A stretch of 64,000 nucleotides of DNA from QWHO01 sp039809865. Lineage in GTDB: Bacteria; Vulcanimicrobiota; Xenobia; Xenobiales; QWHO01. Below the pieces are notes generated by a model. It worked only from the letters and a program-made list of their open reading frames with translations. It did not search any database and had not been told where the DNA came from. Both the position numbers and the translations under genes were made by a program. Location: assembly GCA_039809865.1 (NCBI GenBank), contig JBDHVW010000004.1, positions 111,246-175,245 on the forward strand. The letters are read 5' to 3'. Numbering within the stretch: the first letter of the stretch is position 1; the number at the start of each line of letters is the position of its first letter. Positions 42,078 to 50,866 of this stretch are shown in pieces.

Positions 42078-44590
42078 TCAGCGCAGGCACTCGCTCACCG
42101 CGGCCATCAGCTGCTCGGGCAGGTAGGGCTTGGGCAGGAAGCTGCCCTCCAGCTCCTCCGGAGCCACCGAGCGCAATTCCTCGCGGCTGTATCCGCTGGT
42201 GTAGAGCACCCGCAGGTGGGGCTTCTCCTCCAGCAAACGCAGCGCCAGCTGCCGTCCGGTCATACTGCCCGGCATGATCATGTCGGTCAGCAGGAGTTGC
42301 ACGTGGTGCTTGTGGTCCTTCCACACTTCCAGCGCGGCCGGCCCGGACTCGGCTGTCAGCACCAGGCGGCCGGACTGCGCCAGGATTCGCTTGAGCAGCA
42401 TCCGGACGCCGGGGTCGTCCTCCACCACGAGCACCACCTCGCTGCCGGTGGAAGGCGTCGGCGCGGGAGCGGGGGCCTCCGGCGGCGGGGGCTGCTCGGC
42501 CGGAGGCAGGAAAATGCGAAACGTGGTCCCCTCCCCCACGCAGCTCTCCACCTCAATGAAGCCCCCGTGTTGCTCCACGCTGGCATAGGCGGTAGCCAGG
42601 CCCAGCCCGCTGCCCTGGCCGACCTCCTTGGTGGTAAAGAAGGGCTCGAAGATGCGGTCGCGGACGTTCGCGGGAATCCCCCGGCCGGTATCCTGGACAC
42701 ACAGCTCCAACCAGAGACCGGTATGGGGCTCCTCGGTCCGCGTCACCTCGCGCGTACGCAACAAAAGGCGCCCGCCCTGAGGCATCGCGTCCCGGGCGTT
42801 GAGCGCCAGGCTCATCACGACCTGCTCCATCATAGCCCGGTCGGCTTTGACCGGGGGCACGTCGCTCAGCTCGAGCTCGAGATGGACCATGTCGCTCAGG
42901 GTCGGCCCCAGCAAGAGCGCCAGCTCGCGCACCACGGCAGAGAGGTCCAGCTGGCGCGGTTGCAGCATCTGCTTGCGACTGAACACCAGCAGCTGCTGGG
43001 TCAGCTCGGCGGCGCGCTGGGCCGCCTGCAGGACGTCGGCCAGCACGGCCGCGGAGCCCTCGTCCAGTCCAGGTGTGGCTTGCAGGAGGCTGGTGTTGCC
43101 CTGCACGATGGTGAGCAGGTTGTTGAAGTCGTGAGCCACGCCCCCCGCCAACTGCCCCACGGCTTCCATCTTCTGCGTCTGGCGCAACCGCTCTTCGAGC
43201 TGCTGACGGCGCTCCTCGGCCCGCTCATGCTCGGTGATGTCGCGGCAGGTCAGGGTGTAGAGACGCTCGCCCGGCAGGCGGAGTTGGGCAATGGTCGCGT
43301 CCTGGGGAAACTCCTCTCCGCCCGCGCGCAGGCCGCGCTGAACACCGGCGCGATTCTCGCGCGCGGGCCCCTCGGGATCGAAGTGGCTGAGCCGGTCGCG
43401 GAACTCGCCCCGCAGTCCCTCCGGAACCAGGTCTAAGAGCGAGCGGCCCAGCGCCTGCTCGGAGGGGTAACCGAAGATGCGCTCGGCGCCAGGGTTGAAA
43501 TCCAGGATGCGCAGCTGCTCGTCGGCCAGAATGATGGCGTCGGCGGAGAACTCGACGATGGCCTCCATGCGCAGCGCCTGGCGCTCGTGGACAGCGCGAG
43601 CGATCTTGCTGGCGGTGACGTCGGCCAGCGTGCCCAGGAACGTGGGACCGTCCGCCCGCAGCCGCCCCCGGCTCTCCAGCCAGAGCACCCGGCCGTCCTC
43701 CATCAGCACGCGGAACTCGCAGACGAAATCCTGGCGCTGCTCGATCGCCCGCCGGGCGGTGTCCATCACCACGTGAAGATCTTGCGGATGCACCCAGCGG
43801 GCAAAGCCATCCAGGTCGGGAGGCACCGAATCGCCGAAGAGCTGACTGGCCTCCTCGGACCAGGTGATGCTGCCGCCCTCCATGTTCCACTCCCACACGC
43901 ACATGCTGGAGTCGGAGAGAGCCACGTGAAGGCGGGCCAGGGCGTCGTCCCCGGCCCGCTCGGCCAGCTTGCGGGTGGTGATGTCGGTGGCCACGCCGGC
44001 CACGCGGTAGACCTGGTCGTGCCGGTCGCGCACGGGAAAAGCGCGGTCGCGGATCCAGCGCACCTCGCCGCCGGGCCGCACCACGCGGTATTCCTCGTCG
44101 TAGAGGCCCTGGCTCTGCTTTTCGAGGGCCGCCCGCAGCACCCGGTCGCGGTCGTCGGGGTGGATCGACTCGAGCCAGGAACGAGGATTCTCCATCAACT
44201 CGCCACGGCTCCGGCCCCAGATGGCTTCGTAAGCCGGACTGACATACAGCATCTGGCTCTTGGCCAGGTCGGTCAGCCAGAAGACCTCGCCGATGTTCTC
44301 GGCCATCTGCTGGAACCGGTTCTCGGCGTGGTTGGCCTCGTGCTCGAGCAACTCGCGGCGCAAGAGCTCATCGCGCGCTCGTTGCTCCCAACGATTGAGC
44401 GCGTAAAGCAGTCCGCCGCTCGTGACCAGGACGAAAGCCCACCCTTTCCAACTCTGGAGCAAGGAAAGGGTCACCGTATCCGGCGCGACCCACTCCACAA
44501 ACGATCCGACAACCCGATCCAGACCGCCGACAGCAAGACGTATGCCAGACAGATCCGGAGGGCAGCCGACCCCACGCGGGATGGGAACAC
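42078..44590 (-). CDS. Hybrid sensor histidine kinase (PAS, HisKA, HATPase, receiver) with apparent 5' frameshift
   Basis: The continuous frame from GTG 44498 gives 806 residues. It covers one membrane helix (GWAFVLVTSGGLLYALNR), three PAS domains (about 60-430), HisKA with GGVAHDFNNLLT, HATPase with VMSLALNARDAMP and GQGSGLGLA, and a receiver with LLLTDMIMPG. In the next frame just upstream (GTG 44590) the protein reads ALRICLAYVLLSAVWIGLSD, which is the expected first membrane helix of this kinase type. The two frames would join if one base were added in the AAA run at 44499-44501. So this is either a sequencing error, a real mutation or programmed slippage. The periplasmic loop is short. 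Confidence 0.85.
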
Positions 44591-44606
44591 ATTGGGCACA
44601 CTTCGA

Positions 44607-44735
44607 CTATCGGCCGGACGCGTTCACCGTTAACGGCAAAGTCGCGCCGGCGCGGGACTGCGGGGCGTCGCCGGCGCAGGTTCCCAGAATGAGCAGGGCC
44701 AGCACGGCCATCAGGGCAATCTTTGCGCGTTCCAT
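44607..44735 (-). CDS. Possible small exported peptide
   Basis: 42 residues from ATG 44735. Starts MERAKIALMAVLALLILGTC, a hydrophobic leader ending in a lipobox-like LGTC, then a short polar tail (AGDAPQSRAGATLPLTVNAS). It lies between the FAD oxidoreductase and the kinase, 33 nt after the former. AAGG is too close to the start to be a good ribosome binding site. Too short for a firm call. Confidence 0.35.
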   Translation of the reverse strand: MERAKIALMAVLALLILGTCAGDAPQSRAGATLPLTVNASGR

Positions 44736-44767
44736 GGCCTTATCGTAATCCAGAGCCAACCCGGATC

Positions 44768-45850
44768 TCAGGGGGCGCCGTCCTGAATCAGGTGGTAAAG
44801 AAACCTGACGGTGTCGGGGATCGGCGCTCTCCAGAGCGGCCGTATTCCCATACTCGAGCAGACCAGATGCGTAAAGAACCCTTCGGATTTTGACAGCGCC
44901 CGAATGACCCGGGTGGCGACGCGCGGATGGGCGGCCAGCCACAGAACGATCGAGGTCACCTGGTAGTAGGACCGGGTCAGGGCGCGGTAAGACTTGCGGT
45001 AGAGCTCGAGATCGCCAGCCTGGATGGCGTCCGCCAAGGCCTCCGCCTGGCCGAGCGCCAGGCTGATGCCCTCGCCGGTGATGGCGTCGAGATAGCCCGA
45101 GGCGTCGCCCACCAGAGCCACGTTGCGGTTCATCAGGCCGGAGCGTTGCTGGAGCGGACCGACCGCGGCGGTCTGGCTGGCCCGCGGCAGGCTCAACAGG
45201 TGCGCGAGCTTGGGGAAGTGGCCCAGCAGAAACGGGATGAGCTCGCCCCGCGGCTTGATGCGCCGGGAGTCCCACAGCACGGAAGCGCCCACGACGCGAT
45301 CCGAGACCGGGGTGAGGTAGACCTCCAGCCCGTGCCCCAGGTGGACCTCGACATACGGGCTCCAGGGCGCCACCTGAAAGTGCTGGCGCGCGCCCCAGCG
45401 ATGGTGCCTGCGGCCGGGGATCTCCAGCCCGGCCAGCTTGCGGATGCGCGAGTGCAGACCGTCGGCACCCACCACCAGCTCGTCAGCCGGTAGCTCGGTG
45501 ACGGGCGAGCCCAGCTGCATCGGGATGCCAAGCTCCTGAGCGCGGGCGCGCAGAGCCCTCGACAGCTCGGTCCGCCGGATGCCCCAGCCGGGCCCCTGGG
45601 GAAAACGCACGGTGGCGCGACTTCCGTCCAGCGCGTTGTAGGCGATGCCCACGAACGGGAAATGCTCGGGCTCTACTCCCAGCTTGCGCAGGTGGGCCAC
45701 GCCCACGGGGGGGATCCCTTCGCCGCATGGCTTGTCCTGAATGCGGTCGCGCTTCTCGCGGATGTGCACGGGCAGCCCGCGCTGCGCCAGGTTGATCGCG
45801 GTCGCCAGCCCGGCGGGCCCGGCCCCCACTACCAGGGTCACGCGGTGCAC
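44768..45850 (-). CDS. FAD-dependent oxidoreductase (geranylgeranyl reductase/hydroxylase-like)
   Basis: 360 residues from GTG 45850, overlapping the ligase gene by 13 nt. VVGAGPAGLATAINLAQRG is the FAD dinucleotide fold; DKPCGEGIPP matches the P-C-G-E/G segment of geranylgeranyl-reductase-like and phenol-hydroxylase-like flavoproteins; LVGDASGYLDAITGEGIS is the second FAD site. In Streptomyces srs-type clusters a flavin hydroxylase modifies the alkylresorcinol made by a type III PKS, so a similar tailoring role fits. It is the last gene of the coupled cluster. Confidence 0.82.
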   Translation of the reverse strand: MHRVTLVVGAGPAGLATAINLAQRGLPVHIREKRDRIQDKPCGEGIPPVGVAHLRKLGVEPEHFPFVGIAYNALDGSRATVRFPQGPGWGIRRTELSRALRARAQELGIPMQLGSPVTELPADELVVGADGLHSRIRKLAGLEIPGRRHHRWGARQHFQVAPWSPYVEVHLGHGLEVYLTPVSDRVVGASVLWDSRRIKPRGELIPFLLGHFPKLAHLLSLPRASQTAAVGPLQQRSGLMNRNVALVGDASGYLDAITGEGISLALGQAEALADAIQAGDLELYRKSYRALTRSYYQVTSIVLWLAAHPRVATRVIRALSKSEGFFTHLVCSSMGIRPLWRAPIPDTVRFLYHLIQDGAP

Positions 45851-47232
45851 AGCGGCGCCAGCTCGCCGCTCTCAACCTGGCGCACCGCCTCGGCCCGGCG
45901 CAGCTTGCCGCTGGTGGTGCGGGGCAGTTCGCCCGGGTTCAGGACGTGGACCGTCTCGGGCACCAGCCCCGTGGCCCGGGCGACGGCGCTCTTGACCTGG
46001 GCCGCGAAGGCGGGGGGGTCCTCTCCCTCCAGCTCGACCAGCACGATCAGCACCTCCGTGGCGCGGTCGGGACGAGTGACCGAAGCGGCCACGGCCCGGT
46101 AGCCGGCCGCCGCCTCCACGGGCTCGGGCTCGTGGTTGCGCCCGTTCAGGATGAGCACGTCCTTGGCGCGGCCGGTGATGAAGAGCTCCCCCTGGTCAAG
46201 ATAACCCAGGTCGCCGGTGTCGAGCCATTCTCCCTGGGGATCGCTGCCCAGGTAGCCCTGCATCACCCCCGTCCCGCGCACGAAGATGCGCTGCTCGCGC
46301 AGGTCGAGCTCGACACCGGGAACGGGTCGTCCCACCGAGACGTGCCCCTCGTGCACGCGCGGCTCTTCGTCCCAGGCACTCATGGTGACGGCCAGCGTGG
46401 CCTCGGCCAGCCCGTAGACGGGCGTGAGAGCCCGGCGCACGAACCCGGCCGGCCGCAGATGCTCCGCAAAGCGGTCCAGAGTGGCGGGCTGCACCGTCTC
46501 GGCGCCCACCGCGCAGCAGAGCCAGCGGCTCAGGTCCAGGCGGGCGATCTGCTCGGGTCGCGTGCGCTGGATAGTGAGCTCCAGCGCGAAGTTGGGGGCC
46601 GCGCTGATGCTGGCGCCGGTGCTGGCGATGGTCTCCAGCCAGCGCATCGGGCTGAGCGCAAACTGCTCCGGCCGCATCAGCACGAGATTCTGGCCCGACA
46701 CAAGACCGCTCAGCAGCACCCCGATCAGGCCCATGTCGTGGTAGAGCGGCAGCCAGCTCACGCAGCACTGCTCCTCGAGCGGTTGCGGCAGGCGACTCAG
46801 GATGGCCTGGACGTTGCTGGTGAGATTGGTCTGGCTGAGCAGCACCGGACGGGGGGCCGTGGTGGTGCCGCTGGAGAACTGCATCAGCGCCGGGTCGCTG
46901 CTGCGGAGGGGAGCGCAGGCATCGCCCTCCTCGGGCGCTTCGGTCAGGACGTGATCGCACTGCTCGCGCATCCGCTCCAGCCCGGCGGGACGGGGTCCCA
47001 GGCGGTTCGGCAGCGGCAGGCAGGCGGGAGTAGCCCCCCGCCACCACAGGGCCAGAAGCGTTTCGACCAGCTCGCGCGAGGTCGGCATCAAGAGGCCCAC
47101 CCGTCCGTCCGGCGCGTAGCTGGCCCGCTTGCGGGCGGCCGTGACGAGGTCGCCCCAACTGGCCAGTCGTCCGTCCGGAAAAGCGATCCCGCGGTCGTGG
47201 TTGTGCTCCTGGCGCTGGAGGATCTCGATCAC
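45838..47232 (-). CDS. Fatty acyl-AMP ligase
   Basis: 464 residues from GTG 47232, overlapping the ACP stop as GTGA. Adenylation motifs are MQFSSGTTTAPRPVLLSQ (P-loop), YGLAEATLAV and LDTGDLGYL. SWLPLYHDMGLIG is the FAAL signature. GRAKDVLILNGRN and the C-terminal TTSGKLRRAE supply the catalytic Lys region. FAALs activate a fatty acid as acyl-AMP and load it on an ACP; the ACP gene is directly upstream. This provides a starter for the type III PKS (inference). Confidence 0.88.
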   Translation of the reverse strand: MIEILQRQEHNHDRGIAFPDGRLASWGDLVTAARKRASYAPDGRVGLLMPTSRELVETLLALWWRGATPACLPLPNRLGPRPAGLERMREQCDHVLTEAPEEGDACAPLRSSDPALMQFSSGTTTAPRPVLLSQTNLTSNVQAILSRLPQPLEEQCCVSWLPLYHDMGLIGVLLSGLVSGQNLVLMRPEQFALSPMRWLETIASTGASISAAPNFALELTIQRTRPEQIARLDLSRWLCCAVGAETVQPATLDRFAEHLRPAGFVRRALTPVYGLAEATLAVTMSAWDEEPRVHEGHVSVGRPVPGVELDLREQRIFVRGTGVMQGYLGSDPQGEWLDTGDLGYLDQGELFITGRAKDVLILNGRNHEPEPVEAAAGYRAVAASVTRPDRATEVLIVLVELEGEDPPAFAAQVKSAVARATGLVPETVHVLNPGELPRTTSGKLRRAEAVRQVESGELAPLCTA

Positions 47233-47456
47233 AGGCGCGACTCCACCAGCCGGGTCAGCTCGCCGAGCGTGCGGGGCGGGTTGTCGGGATCCTCTCCCAG
47301 CACGATGCGGTAGTGATTCTCGACTTCCAAGGCCAGGGCCAGCATCCGCACCGAATCGAGCCCCAGGTCCTCCTGGAATCGGGTTTCCGGCGTCAGGGGA
47401 GCGGTGACGCCGCACTCGCTTCTCAGGACGTTCTCGATGGTGGCGAAAACGCTCAC
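47229..47456 (-). CDS. Acyl carrier protein
   Basis: 75 residues from GTG 47456, which overlaps the previous stop as GTGA. FQEDLGLDSVRMLALALEVE is the phosphopantetheine site, Ser35. The preceding LTPETRF and later LGELTRLVES match ACP helices. It probably receives the acyl chain from the adjoining ligase. It is short and dedicated, distinct from a fatty-acid synthesis ACP. Confidence 0.85.
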   Translation of the reverse strand: MSVFATIENVLRSECGVTAPLTPETRFQEDLGLDSVRMLALALEVENHYRIVLGEDPDNPPRTLGELTRLVESRL

Positions 47457-47959
47457 AGGTAGCGCTCCTCGGCCCGAATGCGGAAGGTGAGCAGCAGGGC
47501 GTTCAGCAGGGTGAACGCGATGGCGGTGAGATAAGCTCCGTGCAGCAGCGGCACGGCGGCCAGCTCGAGCGCGACTCCCAGGTAGTTGGGGTGGCTGAGG
47601 TAGCGGTAGATGCCCGTCGTGACGCGAGGCGTGCGGGGCAGTGTGTAAACTTTGACGTTCCAGCGCCACCCGAGCGTGCGGATGGCGGTGTAGCGTAGAA
47701 ACTGACCGGCCGCAAGCAGACCGAGGGCGAGCCCGGCGAGCCAGGGACAGAAGGGGCGATGCAGGCCGTACACCTCGAGCGGGATGGCGCAAAACCAGGC
47801 AATGTGCAGGAGGCGCATCCAGAAATACTGGTGCGGAACACGCTCCACGGCGCCCTCTTGCAGCAGGATGCGCTCGTTGGCGCGACTGCGCTCGAGCTCT
47901 TTCAGGCGCTGCCAGGCCAGCAGACCGAGGACGGTCCAGAGCAGGCCCCGGGTCACCAT
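47453..47959 (-). CDS. Isoprenylcysteine carboxyl methyltransferase-like membrane enzyme
   Basis: 168 residues from ATG 47959, overlapping the PKS stop by 7 nt (ATGGTGA). Four or so membrane helices are visible (LLWTVLGLLAWQRL, FCAIPLEVYGL, LAGLALGLLAAGQFL). The ICMT motif is present: TTGIYRYLSHPNYLGVALEL with the SAM-binding YxSHPNYLG core, ending FRIRAEERYL. In srs-type clusters the same family (SrsB) O-methylates the phenolic lipid; that role is likely here. A much longer open frame upstream is only an antisense shadow. Confidence 0.88.
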   Translation of the reverse strand: MVTRGLLWTVLGLLAWQRLKELERSRANERILLQEGAVERVPHQYFWMRLLHIAWFCAIPLEVYGLHRPFCPWLAGLALGLLAAGQFLRYTAIRTLGWRWNVKVYTLPRTPRVTTGIYRYLSHPNYLGVALELAAVPLLHGAYLTAIAFTLLNALLLTFRIRAEERYL

Positions 47960-48996
47960 CGCAGCAGCACAGCCTCGGCGCAGAACGCCGGTCCCATGGC
48001 GAGCAGCACGCCGGTCTGCCCGGGCTTTCCGCGGGGCAGAGTGCGCTCGAGCACGTACAGCACCGAGGCCGAGGACAGGTTGCCCACCTCGCTCAGCACG
48101 GCCGCGCTGGTCTGCAGGGCCTCGGCGGGCAGGCCCAGGCCCTCGGTGAGCCCCTGCATCACCTTGGGCCCGCCCGGGTGGGCGATCCAGTGGTCGATCT
48201 TGCCCGGCGTCAGAGAATGCTCCTGGAGGAACTCCCGAATGGCCGGCGGGAGATGGTCCCGGGCGTAGAGGGGCACGTCCGGGCTCAGCACCACCCCGAA
48301 ACCGTCTTGCGAGATGGTCCAGCCCATCACGTCCTCCGAGTCGGGAAAGAAGACCGAGCGGCTGTCGACCACGCGGGGCCCGCTCGCCAGCGGGTGCTCG
48401 TCCCCCACCATCAGCACGGCCGCTGCGCCGTCTCCGAAGAGGCCGCTGGAGACGATGTTGGCCACGCTCAGGTCGTCTTGCTGGAGGGTGAGCGAGCAGA
48501 GCTCCACCGCCAGCAGCACGGCGGCTTCGCTGGGATGGCCCTGCAGGTAGTCGGCCACGCGCGCCACCCCGGCCGCACCGCCCAGGCAGCCCAGTCCAAA
48601 GATGGGGTTGCGCTTGAGGCTGCGCCGGAATGGCAGCCGGTTCATCAGGCGGGCGTCCAGCGAGGGCACGCACAGGCCCGTCACGGTGGTGAACGTGAGC
48701 TGGTGGATCGCTTCCGGGGTCACCTCGGCCAGGAGCCGGGTGAGCAGGCGAGTGGAGAGGTCGAGCGCGGCCTCGATCCAGGCGTCGTTCGTCTGCCCAA
48801 AGGTCGTCAGAGCGGGATAGCGCTCCAGCGGTACGGCCAGATGCCGTCCTCCCACCAGCACGCTGCGGTGGAACTGCTCGAGGCGATCGAGGTTGAAATG
48901 GCGCTTCGACCAGACCTCGCGCAGGGCTTTGAGGAGCACTTCTTGCTCGTAGTAGTGCGGTGGGAACTCGGTCGCCGCCGCCACGATCCTGGGCAT
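47953..48996 (-). CDS. Type III polyketide synthase
   Basis: 347 residues from ATG 48996. The chalcone/stilbene synthase triad is visible: Cys137 (FGLGCLGGAAGVAR), His273 (WIAHPGGPKV) and Asn306 (EVGNLSSASV). The GVVLSPDVP segment matches the gatekeeper loop region. Length is normal. First gene of the cluster; it should extend an acyl starter with malonyl-CoA and cyclise to an alkylresorcinol, phloroglucinol or pyrone. A palindrome (GTTTAC-N6-GTAAAC) lies between it and the divergent gluzincin gene. Confidence 0.93.
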   Translation of the reverse strand: MPRIVAAATEFPPHYYEQEVLLKALREVWSKRHFNLDRLEQFHRSVLVGGRHLAVPLERYPALTTFGQTNDAWIEAALDLSTRLLTRLLAEVTPEAIHQLTFTTVTGLCVPSLDARLMNRLPFRRSLKRNPIFGLGCLGGAAGVARVADYLQGHPSEAAVLLAVELCSLTLQQDDLSVANIVSSGLFGDGAAAVLMVGDEHPLASGPRVVDSRSVFFPDSEDVMGWTISQDGFGVVLSPDVPLYARDHLPPAIREFLQEHSLTPGKIDHWIAHPGGPKVMQGLTEGLGLPAEALQTSAAVLSEVGNLSSASVLYVLERTLPRGKPGQTGVLLAMGPAFCAEAVLLRW

Positions 48997-49036
48997 TCAC
49001 GGCGATTCTTGGACGGTCTCGGCCCTCCTGCCCGCT

Positions 49037-49080
49037 GTTTACAAATCGGTAAACGCGCACGGGGCAGGCTGGCATACATT
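49037..49080 (+). promoter_or_regulatory. GTTNACA-type promoter of the gluzincin gene
   Basis: GTTTACA (49037-49043), 31 nt, TACATT (49075-49080), then 7 nt to ATG 49088, so probably leaderless. The box is one half of the palindrome GTTTACAAATCGGTAAAC (49037-49054), which suggests a dimeric binding protein. Confidence 0.6.
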
Positions 49081-49087
49081 GCATCCC

Positions 49088-50866
49088 ATGCAGATCACGT
49101 CCGCCCGTGTGCTCCCCGCGTCTCGCCCGGTGGTGGCCGCGCCCGCGCCTGCGCCCGCACCCGCGGCGCCGCCGCCCGTCGAGACGCGCGCCCCCGATCG
49201 CAACGAGCGCATCGCCAACTGGATCGGGGACCTGCAGGCCAAATCGGTGGCCAACCTGCGCGTCGGCTCGGCCGCCTACGCCGGCCAGCTGGTAGGCATG
49301 GCCATCGGCGCCGCCATCTTCGCCCCGATCGCCATCTCGACCGCCAACGTCTACGTGCTGACCGGCGGCAGCGCCCTGGTGGGCGGCGCGGCCTGCCTGG
49401 GCGCGTACTATCTGGACAAGCATTTTGCCGGGCGACCGGTGCATCAGAACGCCGTCCTGGACACGGCTCTGGGCGTGGGCGCGGCCTTCCGCGCGCTGCC
49501 CAAATTCGCCTATCCCTCGCTGGTGGGCGCCACGGGCGCCGAGCGCGAGCTGATCTACAATTCGCTCGACCGGTTGCCGATGGCTTCGGTGACCAGCGTC
49601 TCCACCATGCACGTCGTCCCCGGGCTCGAGAACACGGGCGCCATCGGCATCGCTCACCCCACCTTCTCGCAGACCCGCGTCCTGCTGGACCGGGGCGCCC
49701 TGTTCTACGGGAACGATTTCCACCACGAGCTCATCAGCCACGAAGTGGGACACGCCCGCGACTTCTCGCGCGGCTTCGGGCCTCTGGGCGCCTACAGCGT
49801 GTTCGGGCCGTTCGGCAAGGGGCCCTACATTACGGAGTATGCCGAAACGAACCGCATGGAGGACTTCGCCGAGACCCACGCCCACTACCACATGAATGCC
49901 GCCTCCCGGGCCGAGCTGGCCGCCACTACACCCGCCAAGTACCGGGTGCTGGACGAGCTTTCGCGGCCGGGCCTGGGCGAGCAGTGGGCGGACCACAAGG
50001 GCGTGCGCGAAGCCGGCAAGACCGTGGGACGGGCTCTGGAGAGCGCGCCCTACCTGCGCAACGCCCTGGAGCTGGCCGGAGCCCTGATCGCCCCGGCCCA
50101 GATCTACCGGGGCTCGCGCTCGCTGGAAGCGGGCCTGGCGAGCGGGGATGCCCGGCAGAAGTTTCACGGCAAGATGAACGTGGCCAGCGGCCTGTTCTTG
50201 CTGGCCCCGGGGGGCGCGGTGGGCGCGCTGGCGGTGAACGCCACCCACGGCGTGCTGTCCGGCCTGGTGGCCGAAGGCAAGCTGGAGGCCGCCTCGGCGG
50301 ATCGGATCAGCTCGGGGGTGCTGGCGGTCTCGACCGGCCCGATCGGCATGGTCTGCGGGGCGATCGGCTCGGAGCTGGCGGCCTCGGGCGTGGACCTCTC
50401 GCGCGGGCCCACGGTCGAGCGCGCCGAGGCGGGCGCCGGGGGTGTGCTGGCCGTCATCGGCGGAAGCTCGGCCGGGCTGTTCCTGGGGGCCGCCATCGGC
50501 GGGGCCGTCGGGGGCGTTTACGGAGCCATGGCGGGCTCGTTCTGGGGCTCGGCGGGTGGGGCCGCCCTGGGCCTGGCGGGCTGGTCCCTGATGGCCGCTC
50601 GAGGCGTCCGGTCCTCGGCCTCGGACCTGACCACGGGCGACAAGGTATTTCTGGCCAAGGTGGTGGGAGGCGGCGTGCTGGGCGGAGCCGCCGGCACCGT
50701 GCTGGGTGGCTCGCTGGGAACGGCCGCGGGGGCCGCCGTCGGCGGGGCTCTGCTGGGTCCGGCCGGGGCCGTCAGCGGGGCCTTCGTGGGACGCTTCGCG
50801 GGCATGCTGGCCGGGTCGCTGGCGCTGGCCCGGGCAGGAGCCTGGGCGGGCCGCAAGCTCGACTAG
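49088..50866 (+). CDS. Gluzincin metalloprotease with glycine-zipper membrane segments
   Basis: 592 residues from ATG 49088. Residues 1-40 are Ala/Pro-rich with no Sec signal. A hydrophobic hairpin (about 60-105) precedes the protease core: HHELISHEVGHARDF gives HEVGH (218-222), and NRMEDFAETHAHYH gives the downstream Glu ligand (E258 or E262), the HExxH...E gluzincin pattern. From about residue 350 the sequence is a series of glycine-zipper hydrophobic stretches (GGVLGGAAGTVLGGSLGTAA and similar), likely membrane-inserting. A protease joined to such a tail could be a membrane-active effector; this is inference. Confidence 0.75.
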   Translation: MQITSARVLPASRPVVAAPAPAPAPAAPPPVETRAPDRNERIANWIGDLQAKSVANLRVGSAAYAGQLVGMAIGAAIFAPIAISTANVYVLTGGSALVGGAACLGAYYLDKHFAGRPVHQNAVLDTALGVGAAFRALPKFAYPSLVGATGAERELIYNSLDRLPMASVTSVSTMHVVPGLENTGAIGIAHPTFSQTRVLLDRGALFYGNDFHHELISHEVGHARDFSRGFGPLGAYSVFGPFGKGPYITEYAETNRMEDFAETHAHYHMNAASRAELAATTPAKYRVLDELSRPGLGEQWADHKGVREAGKTVGRALESAPYLRNALELAGALIAPAQIYRGSRSLEAGLASGDARQKFHGKMNVASGLFLLAPGGAVGALAVNATHGVLSGLVAEGKLEAASADRISSGVLAVSTGPIGMVCGAIGSELAASGVDLSRGPTVERAEAGAGGVLAVIGGSSAGLFLGAAIGGAVGGVYGAMAGSFWGSAGGAALGLAGWSLMAARGVRSSASDLTTGDKVFLAKVVGGGVLGGAAGTVLGGSLGTAAGAAVGGALLGPAGAVSGAFVGRFAGMLAGSLALARAGAWAGRKLD

